From NCBI RefSeq assembly GCF_001429245.1, contig NZ_LMJE01000001.1:1186-65185 (forward strand): a stretch of DNA of 64,000 bases, given 5' to 3'. Numbering within the stretch: position 1 is the stretch's first letter; the number at the start of each line of letters is the position of its first letter. The position numbers and the translations under genes are program-made. Source of the DNA: Rhizobium sp. Root274. GTDB taxonomy: Bacteria; Pseudomonadota; Alphaproteobacteria; Rhizobiales; Rhizobiaceae. Below are positions 58,282 through 64,000 of this stretch, piece after piece. Below the pieces are notes generated by a model that saw only the letters and a list, made by a program, of their open reading frames with translations, did not search any database and was not told where the DNA came from.

Positions 58282-59510
58282 ACGAACTGGCCACATACCA
58301 GGAGCGCGGTATCAGCGCTCGCCCCAGCACCTTGATGGACAAGGAGACCTTTCAGCAGATCGCGGAGATCGCCTCCATTATGGCTTCCGCCTCGCTGATC
58401 CCGGAGAGCTTGGCTTACGAGGGGTCCGGGGACAAGAAGAAGCCCCTGGCACCCGAGACTGTCCGCGCCAACTGCTTCTTGGTCGCGAACCAGGCGGTGA
58501 ACTGGGGCATGGACCCCTTCGCGGTGGCGCAGTGCAGCTCGGTTGTTCATGGGCGCCTGATGTTCGAGGGCAAGCTGGTTTCCTCCGTCATCGAGGCCAA
58601 GCTCGGCATCAAACTGGTCCATACCTACGGCAAGTGGGACCCGGCAAAAGAGGCCTGCATTCTTGGCGAGGACGGAACTGGCGATGCCCTCGCCATCCGG
58701 ATCGGTGAAGGACGATACAACGAAGACGGCGTGGCAGTGTTCACCGGGCGGTTCGTCGACGGGCACGTCGGGGGATGGAAGACGACAGGGGCCAACACCC
58801 CTTGGCGCGTCGGCCGCAATCGCGTGATGCTGGTCTACCGCGGCACCCGGGAGTTCGCCCGCATCTATGAACCCGGCGTCATGCTGGGGGTCATCACCGA
58901 GGATGAATACGATCCTGCTTACAACGCCCGCGACATCACGCCCGCCGCCCCCACGGCAGGCGCCGGCCAGTCCGTCATCGATCGCCTCAAGGCCAACCAG
59001 AGCAAGAACGCCGACGGCTTCGATCCGGATCGCGTCAACAAGGATCTGAATTCCGCTGCGCCGCCGCGCAGTGGTGAGGAGGTGGCAGGTGATGGCACCT
59101 CCGCCAATGAGGTGGAGGCTGCCCCCACGGCTTCCACCTCGGTTGACTCCGGCCCTGCCCCCGAGGCCGGCAAAGGTGGAGAGGGAGCCGATGTTGCAGT
59201 CGGTGAGTCTTCGGCTCCCTCCGAACCTGATGGGAAGCAATGGTTGCTCGATGTTGCCGGCATGCTCTGGGCTGCCACGAACTTCAACGGTGACCAGGAA
59301 CTGCTGAAGTCCCAGAAGAAGATCGCGATGGACTGCTACGATCCATCCGGCATCCCTAAGCAGTTCCGCGACAAGGCGAACTCTGCGTTCAACCACTGCA
59401 TGTCTGTAGTGGCGGGTGAAGTCGAGCCTTCCGATGGGCTTGCCATCGTTGCCGGAATCGTGGGCGTCGAGGAGAAGGTGCTCGTCGAGCGCTCCGGGAG
59501 GAAGGCATGA
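58278..59510 (+). CDS. RecT-family single-strand annealing protein
   Basis: GTG 58278 overlaps the RecE-like stop (GTGA). Residues about 1-245 match the RecT-like fold (VRANCFLVANQAVNWGMDPF, FEGKLVSSVIEAKLG, NTPWRVGRNRVMLVYRGTRE). A Pro/Ala/Gly-rich linker (about 255-330) follows, then an extra helical C-terminal domain. The pair would mediate homologous recombination of phage DNA. Confidence 0.78.
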   Translation: MNELATYQERGISARPSTLMDKETFQQIAEIASIMASASLIPESLAYEGSGDKKKPLAPETVRANCFLVANQAVNWGMDPFAVAQCSSVVHGRLMFEGKLVSSVIEAKLGIKLVHTYGKWDPAKEACILGEDGTGDALAIRIGEGRYNEDGVAVFTGRFVDGHVGGWKTTGANTPWRVGRNRVMLVYRGTREFARIYEPGVMLGVITEDEYDPAYNARDITPAAPTAGAGQSVIDRLKANQSKNADGFDPDRVNKDLNSAAPPRSGEEVAGDGTSANEVEAAPTASTSVDSGPAPEAGKGGEGADVAVGESSAPSEPDGKQWLLDVAGMLWAATNFNGDQELLKSQKKIAMDCYDPSGIPKQFRDKANSAFNHCMSVVAGEVEPSDGLAIVAGIVGVEEKVLVERSGRKA

Positions 59511-59707
59511 TCCTCCTCGCCCTCTCGTTTGCTGCTTGGCTGACCTGCGCTTTTACCGGCTTCATGTCGCTCGCCTCCCTGCTGTTGGTGAACGCCAAGG
59601 AAGCGGACAGGGAACTCCCGCGCGGCGTCTATCTCGGCCTCGCGCTGGTGGCCGGCAGGGTGTCCTTCTACCTCTTCCACAATCTCGGAGGGCCGCGCCA
59701 ATGGTGA
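59507..59707 (+). CDS. Small membrane protein
   Basis: A 66-residue protein with two hydrophobic helices (MILLALSFAAWLTCAFTGFM, then VYLGLALVAGRVSFYLFHNL). It overlaps the RecT stop by 4 nt and the acyl-carrier-like start by 7 nt. Function unknown. Confidence 0.6.
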   Translation: MILLALSFAAWLTCAFTGFMSLASLLLVNAKEADRELPRGVYLGLALVAGRVSFYLFHNLGGPRQW

Positions 59708-59952
59708 CCGATCGCACCCAGGTGCTGGGGGCCATCGTCGCCTCAGCCAGCATGCTCAACCTCCACCCCGCTGTCACCGAGGAGATGAAGATCTCCGACT
59801 TCAGTGGCGACAGCCTGGAATATCTCGAGCTTCTGCTCGGAGTTGAGATGGAGCTCGACCTCGACAAGGAGGTCCCCGATGCCAACGCTCCTGCACGGGA
59901 GGCAACTGTCGGCGAACTGGCCGACTGGATCGTGGGGGTGGTCAATGGCTGA
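59701..59952 (+). CDS. Acyl carrier protein-like
   Basis: ATG 59701 gives an 83-residue, strongly acidic helical protein. SDFSGDSLEYLELLLGVEME contains the GDSLE motif with Ser38 at the position that carries 4'-phosphopantetheine in acyl carrier proteins, and TVGELADWIVGVV matches the last ACP helix. ACPs carry acyl chains as thioesters. No synthase or ligase is visible nearby, so the acyl substrate is unknown. Confidence 0.72.
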   Translation: MVTDRTQVLGAIVASASMLNLHPAVTEEMKISDFSGDSLEYLELLLGVEMELDLDKEVPDANAPAREATVGELADWIVGVVNG

Positions 59953-60166
59953 CCCTCTTGCGATCGCCGAGGCGCTCGCCCAGCGCCGCCCCAACATGCG
60001 CCTGGAGAAGGCGCTGGTGGAGATCAAGCATGAGATGCGCCGTGAGGCGGTTCTCGAAGATCTCCGCGCCCCTGTCGCCGCCTTGGTGCCGGCTTCACCG
60101 TCCGCAGTTGCCCGCGTCGCAGCAAACCTGCGGGAACTGGCCGACAAGCTCGAGGGGAAATCCTGA
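59945..60166 (+). CDS. Hypothetical small helical protein
   Basis: ATG 59945 overlaps the acyl-carrier-like gene by 8 nt, giving 73 residues, all helical and charged (EKALVEIKHEMRREAVLEDL). Shares 1 nt with the next gene. No family recognised. Confidence 0.55.
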   Translation: MADPLAIAEALAQRRPNMRLEKALVEIKHEMRREAVLEDLRAPVAALVPASPSAVARVAANLRELADKLEGKS

Positions 60167-60579
60167 TGGCTTTTGAGATCCGCAAGCAATCGATGACGCC
60201 GGTCCCGAAGGCGAAACCGAAGAAGCGGGGCGACTACCTCGACTTCATCCGGTCCCTGCCCTGCGCAGTTTCCGGCCGGCGGCCTGTTGAGGCCGCTCAC
60301 CTCTCCACGGCGAACCCTCCGATGGGACACTACGGAAGGGGCAAGGGAACGAAGGCGCCTGACAGGTGGGCGCTCCCCCTGCATCCCGATCTTCATCGGG
60401 AGCAGCACCAAGGAAACGAACTCGGCTTCTGGGCGCGCCACGGCGTCGATCCCCACACCCTGGCCCTCTCCCTGTTCGGGGTCTGGTCCGATCACGGTGA
60501 AGACGCTGAGCCGTATGCCGTTGCCATTATCAACCAGCACCTCGCGATGCGGGGCAAACTTCCGACGAGGGAGCTATGA
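60166..60579 (+). CDS. Ref-like HNH nuclease (DUF968)
   Basis: A 137-residue protein with RSLPCAVSGRRPVEAAHLST, GRGKGTKAPDRWALPLHPDL and HREQHQGNE, the metal-binding HNH-type core of the DUF968/Ref family. P1 Ref is a RecA-dependent nuclease. Located in the recombination operon. Confidence 0.82.
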   Translation: MAFEIRKQSMTPVPKAKPKKRGDYLDFIRSLPCAVSGRRPVEAAHLSTANPPMGHYGRGKGTKAPDRWALPLHPDLHREQHQGNELGFWARHGVDPHTLALSLFGVWSDHGEDAEPYAVAIINQHLAMRGKLPTREL

Positions 60580-60746
60580 GCAAGACACCTGAAGCGCCGG
60601 AGCTCACGAAGTTCCGGATCCACATGCAGGCAGACCAGGTCGACGTCGAGGCTTTGACCGCGTCCGAGGCGCGGGAGAGAGCAAAGGCCCTTCGCCCCGG
60701 CGCCATCATCACCAAGGTCAAGGTTCTGAAGGAGCAGGAAGCATGA
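60576..60746 (+). CDS. Hypothetical small protein (56 aa)
   Basis: ATG 60576 overlaps the Ref stop (ATGA). The product (MSKTPEAPELTKFRIHMQAD and onwards, ending KVLKEQEA) resembles a small alpha/beta protein. Overlaps the next gene by 4 nt. Confidence 0.55.
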   Translation: MSKTPEAPELTKFRIHMQADQVDVEALTASEARERAKALRPGAIITKVKVLKEQEA

Positions 60747-60973
60747 AGATCAACAGGATCGACGGGCCTGAGCCGCATCGCGAGGGCGAATATGGGTGGT
60801 GCTACCTCGTCGGGTGCAATGAGGTTACCTCAATCGAGGAGCAGACCGAAAACCTCGGCAGCTACGGCATCACCTGGTTCATCGTGAAGCGCGGCGAAGA
60901 TGCCGTTGCGAAGATGAACGCCCTGCACGTCGCTCATGTCGGCTTCTTTCCGGCGGAAGGCGGTGGAGCATGA
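60743..60973 (+). CDS. Hypothetical protein
   Basis: A 76-residue protein coupled by 4-nt overlaps at both ends. GEYGWCYLVGCNEVTSIEEQ is the main landmark. No family recognised. Confidence 0.58.
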   Translation: MKINRIDGPEPHREGEYGWCYLVGCNEVTSIEEQTENLGSYGITWFIVKRGEDAVAKMNALHVAHVGFFPAEGGGA

Positions 60974-61323
60974 CCCACATTTACCGCAAGGGTGACATCG
61001 TCACCGTCCATGCGACGATCGCCGATGACGAATACCAGGGAGATGACAAGGTCTGGGGCGATGGTGGACCCAAGGTCAGGCTCGAGCTCGTCGGCCACTA
61101 CGAGAAGCTGTTCGTCCCCAAGACCAGCGTTCAGCTCGTCACCCCTCATTTCAACGTCGGCGATCGTGTCGGTTTCAAGCTGGAAAACGAAGAGCCCAGT
61201 CCTCAAGGCAAGGTGAAGGCTGTAGTCGACGGCTACGTCTGGGTGAAGCTCGACAACGAAGCCATGCAGACGTTTCCAGCGAAGGACACGGTGCTCCTCG
61301 ATAACGAGCAGGTGACATCATGA
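60970..61323 (+). CDS. Hypothetical protein with SH3/KOW-like beta pattern
   Basis: A 117-residue protein with two similar beta segments (YRKGDIVTVHATIAD and FNVGDRVGFKLENEE, later VKAVVDGYVWVKLDN), suggesting small beta-barrels. Overlaps both neighbours by 4 nt. No specific family. Confidence 0.58.
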   Translation: MTHIYRKGDIVTVHATIADDEYQGDDKVWGDGGPKVRLELVGHYEKLFVPKTSVQLVTPHFNVGDRVGFKLENEEPSPQGKVKAVVDGYVWVKLDNEAMQTFPAKDTVLLDNEQVTS

Positions 61324-61907
61324 TCCCTTACCCACTCCAGTGGCCGGACACGATGCCTCGCTGGTCGAAACCGCGTGAACCCGGGAACTTCCGCACCGGC
61401 CTCTCGGCTGCGATCAAAAACGTGCAGGGCAGCTTGAAGCTTTTCGCATCGGACAGCGGCAAGCCCCTCACCGGTGCCGTAATCTCCAGCAACGTGACCT
61501 TGGGCGTCGACAAGCCAAGCGATCCCGGCGTGGCGGTCTGGTTCACCTGGGATGGCCTGACGCTCTGCATTCCGGTGGATCGATACAGCAAGGTCGAAGC
61601 GAACCTGCAGGCGATCCATCACATCGTCGAGGCCCGTCGCACCGAGCTGCGCCACGGAACGCTGGCGCTGGTCAAAGCCACATTCACTGGCTTCACTGCG
61701 TTGCCGGCTCCCGGAGGCGTAGTCAGGCGGACGTGGCGGCAGGTGTTCATGGTTTCGGCCAACGCCACTCTGGACCGACAAGAGATCGACCTCCTGTATC
61801 GGGAAATGGCTCGCGATTACCACCCCGACAAGCCGGACGGTTCCCACGAAAAGATGTCGGAGCTGAACCGCGCCCGCGATGAAGCACTCAGGGAGATCGA
61901 CCAGTGA
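61320..61907 (+). CDS. J-domain (DnaJ-like) phage protein
   Basis: A 195-residue protein. The C-terminal segment LYREMARDYHPDKPDGSHEK has the HPD signature of J domains, which stimulate DnaK ATPase; the following SELNRARDEALREIDQ fits helix IV. The first 130 residues are a separate phage-specific domain. It could direct host DnaK to the replication complex. Confidence 0.82.
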   Translation: MIPYPLQWPDTMPRWSKPREPGNFRTGLSAAIKNVQGSLKLFASDSGKPLTGAVISSNVTLGVDKPSDPGVAVWFTWDGLTLCIPVDRYSKVEANLQAIHHIVEARRTELRHGTLALVKATFTGFTALPAPGGVVRRTWRQVFMVSANATLDRQEIDLLYREMARDYHPDKPDGSHEKMSELNRARDEALREIDQ

Positions 61908-62155
61908 GCAAGATCGCCAACACCCCCGCGTTTCCGATCCAGAACGCCCAGTACACCGACGCCTATGGCGGCCATCCTGGGATGACGCTTCGCCAGCACT
62001 ACGCCGGTCTGGCCCTTCAGGGCATCCTGGCTGGAAGGTTCGCAGACACCATCCCTCACGATGACATCAACGGTGGCGGAGATGCTGCTTTCTTCGCCAA
62101 GCAATATGCTGACGCTCTCATCGCCGAACTCGAGAAGGAGAACACTGATGCTTGA
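61904..62155 (+). CDS. Hypothetical phage protein
   Basis: An 83-residue protein (NTPAFPIQNAQYTDAYGGHP, then MTLRQHYAGLALQGILAGRF), a pattern often seen in phage early genes without known function. Overlaps neighbours by 4 and 8 nt. Confidence 0.68.
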   Translation: MSKIANTPAFPIQNAQYTDAYGGHPGMTLRQHYAGLALQGILAGRFADTIPHDDINGGGDAAFFAKQYADALIAELEKENTDA

Positions 62156-62378
62156 ACCAGCTATCACCGTGAACGGCACATCACTGACAGAAGCCCAAGC
62201 TGTGGTCGTGAGGGTCGCGGTGACAGATTTCCAATCGAGGATGTCTGAACCGGGCGCACTTGGCCGCGACGTGGTGGGCGAGGATATCCGTCGCGGATAT
62301 CAGGAGCGCTCAGGCGAGGTTCTTCGGGTTATGCTGCCCCCACCGCCCTCAACACATGTGGTGGGTAACCCTAAATGA
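62148..62378 (+). CDS. Hypothetical protein, last gene of the early rightward operon
   Basis: ATG 62148 gives 76 residues. The segment LTEAQAVVVRVAVTDFQSRM is helical. It overlaps the previous gene by 8 nt and is followed by the convergent gene at 62426. Confidence 0.58.
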   Translation: MLEPAITVNGTSLTEAQAVVVRVAVTDFQSRMSEPGALGRDVVGEDIRRGYQERSGEVLRVMLPPPPSTHVVGNPK

Positions 62379-62425
62379 TCATCTCAGATCGACCCATTGC
62401 TCATCCCGGTCAGCTGACCCGATCG

Positions 62426-63118
62426 TCAAGTCTGGTAGATTTTCTCAATCTCATCGCGCCACCGCTGGAGTTGGCTCAAGAAATCTCGACTATCATTCGC
62501 CAGTCCAATGCATTGGGCTCGTATTCCTTGATCATACTTTGCGGGAGCATGATTAGAGTTAGGATATTGCTCAGGAAATCCGCTGTCCCTGTCGGGGAAG
62601 TTTTGAAGCAGCTCTTCAAGCTGTCGACGGTAGAGCACAAACGAGACTTCAAGCTCCGCATCAAAAAGCCCCCTCTCCAGGTCGCCGATTGTCTCAATCC
62701 GATCGAAGAGGCGCGACGCGGAACGAAGCAAAGAAAGATAAGTGGTGCAAGCCTCGCGCGACCAACCGTCCACGCTGTTCGGCAGCTCGAACTCGTCGAA
62801 TTCGCGGGAGCGTTCGGCTACGTAATTCAAGCGAAGAGTCAGATCGTTTGCCATGCGGCTGATGGCAAAAAGATCGCGGCGCTGGCTAAGAAACATCTGT
62901 TCCCGGTGGCGTCTCTCCTGAGACGCTTCGGCAACTGCCGACTGACTGACAGCAATCGCAGCGGCAAACACAGCCAGCATGCCTGCGATCAGCGACTGGT
63001 AGTCGTAGATGAACTGCCCCCAAACGTCATCCCGCCCGCCGAAAATAGCTGGGAGCAGCAAACAGACGAACGTCAGCAGACTACCTGCAACAATCACCCT
63101 GGTCAGAGTCCATCCCAT
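62426..63118 (-). CDS. Hypothetical membrane protein with coiled coil
   Basis: ATG 63118 follows AAGGAGGAGG, giving 230 residues with two N-terminal transmembrane helices (VIVAGSLLTFVCLLLPAIFG and IAGMLAVFAAAIAVSQSAVA) and a long helical cytoplasmic part. It resembles small two-TM phage exclusion-type proteins only in layout. A longer frame on the plus strand (62375-63499) is a shadow. Confidence 0.68.
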   Translation of the reverse strand: MGWTLTRVIVAGSLLTFVCLLLPAIFGGRDDVWGQFIYDYQSLIAGMLAVFAAAIAVSQSAVAEASQERRHREQMFLSQRRDLFAISRMANDLTLRLNYVAERSREFDEFELPNSVDGWSREACTTYLSLLRSASRLFDRIETIGDLERGLFDAELEVSFVLYRRQLEELLQNFPDRDSGFPEQYPNSNHAPAKYDQGIRAQCIGLANDSRDFLSQLQRWRDEIEKIYQT

Positions 63119-63160
63119 CGCGGCCTCCTCCTTGTATATTCCGAGCATTATTTGGGGGGA

Positions 63161-63310
63161 TCACTTCCTTTCGAGAGAAAGAAGCTCGATCCTGAAAAGA
63201 ATCAAGAACACGCCGAGGGCGAGAGCCGCCTTGACGTCAACAAAAGTCGCAACGCCGTAGACAATGCCGCCAACGAGCAAAGCGCTAAAAAACTTCCGAT
63301 CACGTCCGTC
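63161..63310 (-). CDS. Small membrane protein (49 aa)
   Basis: GTG 63310 has GGGAGA upstream; the product has two hydrophobic helices (FFSALLVGGIVYGVATFVDV and ALALGVFLILFRIELL). It lies just upstream of the membrane protein at 62426, same strand. Confidence 0.55.
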   Translation of the reverse strand, partial: DGRDRKFFSALLVGGIVYGVATFVDVKAALALGVFLILFRIELLSLERK

Positions 63311-63512
63311 CACGTTGAATCTCCCAGCCACCCAATATCTCGGCACGTTCGCAACTTTCTAGCGAACCTTCAAGACGTCTGCATGGGCGACGGAATGTCA
63401 GGCAGCTCCCGTCGGAACCCCGACGTGGGCCTGATGGGGCTATTCACCCAAGCGCAGGAGATCCTTTTCCCTGAAACCACGGGGGGCTCGGAAGGATGAG
63501 ACGAGCTGAAAG

Positions 63513-63776
63513 CTACTCCCCGGTAATTTTTAGGTACTCTCTTACGGCCGATGCCTTGAGGGCCAACTCATCGACAACACGTTCGAACCCGTTGCTGCCA
63601 TCATGGGTAGTGATGTTCTTCTGGCTTCGCATGTATTGGCGCATGTCGTCGGAGTTGAAATCCGGACGGCGGACTATGGTTGAAAGCGCTCTAAAAAAGC
63701 GTTCCTCGTCAAGCGGATGGTTGGTGTGCCAAGTCTCAACTTTCAAGAAACTGTCCATAGCGTCGTACACTATCAA
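63513..63776 (-). CDS. Hypothetical protein
   Basis: An 87-residue helical protein (NHPLDEERFFRALSTIVRRP, then MRQYMRSQKNITTHDGSNGF). No family recognised. The interval 63311-63512 has no convincing gene. Confidence 0.58.
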   Translation of the reverse strand: MIVYDAMDSFLKVETWHTNHPLDEERFFRALSTIVRRPDFNSDDMRQYMRSQKNITTHDGSNGFERVVDELALKASAVREYLKITGE

Positions 63777-63863
63777 GCCCTCCTGTGCCGGTTTGGTTTC
63801 TACCCCAACTGAACACGGGATTTCAGTTGGCGCAACCCAATCGCTACAATCGAGGATCGCAGC

Positions 63864-64000
63864 ATGAGCGACCGCAGCAATCGCCGCGAGGTGCGCAACC
63901 CCGTCCTGTCCCTGCCATCAGTGAAGCGGCTCGACGAGCTTTCACCGGAGGCCCGGGCCGTCATCGCCGACATACTCGGCGACTTGGTCATCGACGCCAG
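63864..64000 (+). CDS. Hypothetical protein, partial (runs off the window)
   Basis: ATG 63864 opens a frame to the window end (MSDRSNRREVRNPVLSLPSV, then KRLDELSPEARAVIADILGD). The product is too short here to classify. The integrase is expected further right. Confidence 0.5.
   Translation, partial: MSDRSNRREVRNPVLSLPSVKRLDELSPEARAVIADILGDLVIDA

Larger units (their letters stand above)
4846..64000. mobile_element. Prophage (lambda-like head, P2-like contractile tail), right end outside window
   Basis: A tRNA-Thr 3' half marks the left boundary. From there the window holds a complete virion gene set, lysis genes, an immunity region with an S24 repressor, a DnaB replication gene, RecE/RecT-type recombination genes and many small phage genes. 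No integrase and no second copy of the tRNA fragment occur before 64000, so the element is longer than about 59 kb. The virion genes look intact, with no frameshift other than the expected E/E' one, so the prophage may be functional. Confidence 0.93.

Noticed and set aside
62375..63499. 374-codon plus-strand frame at the right end
   Set aside because: Opposite strand genes have good ribosome binding sites and transmembrane segments; this frame shows neither.
1..64000. CRISPR arrays, insertion sequences, rRNA genes
   Set aside because: No regularly spaced repeats, transposase genes or rRNA sequences were seen.

Overview
The window looks like a chromosome segment of a Rhizobiaceae-type alphaproteobacterium carrying most of a large prophage. 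Positions 1 to about 4840 are host DNA: the 5' end of tuf (EF-Tu) behind tRNA-Tyr and tRNA-Gly on the minus strand, an RlmB-type rRNA methyltransferase, a mannosyl/glucosyl-3-phosphoglycerate phosphatase and glycosyltransferase pair, and a secreted MliC-like protein. At 4846-4892 lies only the 3' half of a tRNA-Thr(TGT). This is the expected scar of integration into a tRNA gene. Everything from there to the window end reads as phage. The other attachment site, the complete tRNA and the integrase must lie beyond 64000.

Layout of the prophage. (a) 5040-8601: cargo next to the attachment site (nuclease, SRAP protein, hypothetical proteins). (b) 8610-35139, minus strand: one long late region, read from right to left. 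It starts with small proteins, a phage-encoded tRNA-Gly and a secreted PEBP-like protein. A lambda-style head module follows (Nu1/gpA terminase, portal, gpW, S49 protease with a likely nested scaffold, gpD, gpE). Next is a P2-style contractile tail module (V, W, J, I, fibres, sheath, tube, E/E', T, U, X, D), then lysis genes. The virion should be a myovirus with a lambda-like head and a P2-like tail. (c) 35140-35854: a gene-poor divergent region. (d) 35855-44713, plus strand: an accessory operon of many small proteins plus a DUF3560 protein, a methyltransferase, a PAPS-reductase-like enzyme, a small DNA-binding protein, a HerA-like ATPase and a DUF4238 protein. Eight of its start sites share a repeated hairpin plus Shine-Dalgarno leader. 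(e) 44677-51884, minus strand: early leftward operon (Cro-like protein, PD-(D/E)XK nuclease, two methyltransferases, RuvC-like resolvase, lone LexA-type DNA-binding domain, DnaB helicase, GcrA-like protein). (f) 51941-54821: S24 repressor, a secreted protein, and a convergent TcmP / Gp37-Gp68 three-Cys pair. (g) 55339-62378, plus strand: early rightward operon with a ProQ/FinO protein, coiled-coil protein, RecE/RecT pair, acyl-carrier-like protein, Ref-type HNH protein and J-domain protein. (h) 62426-64000: small membrane and hypothetical genes, cut by the window end.

Control. The same 8-bp core (TGTTGACA or its complement) overlaps predicted -35 boxes at the start of operons d, e and g. A 17-bp match links the repressor region to the promoter of operon g. 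I infer that the S24 repressor silences all three. The observations I rank highest are the start-associated hairpins of operon d, the shared operators, the TcmP/Gp37 pair, the acyl-carrier-like protein, the ProQ homologue beside a candidate small RNA, and the E/E' frameshift.
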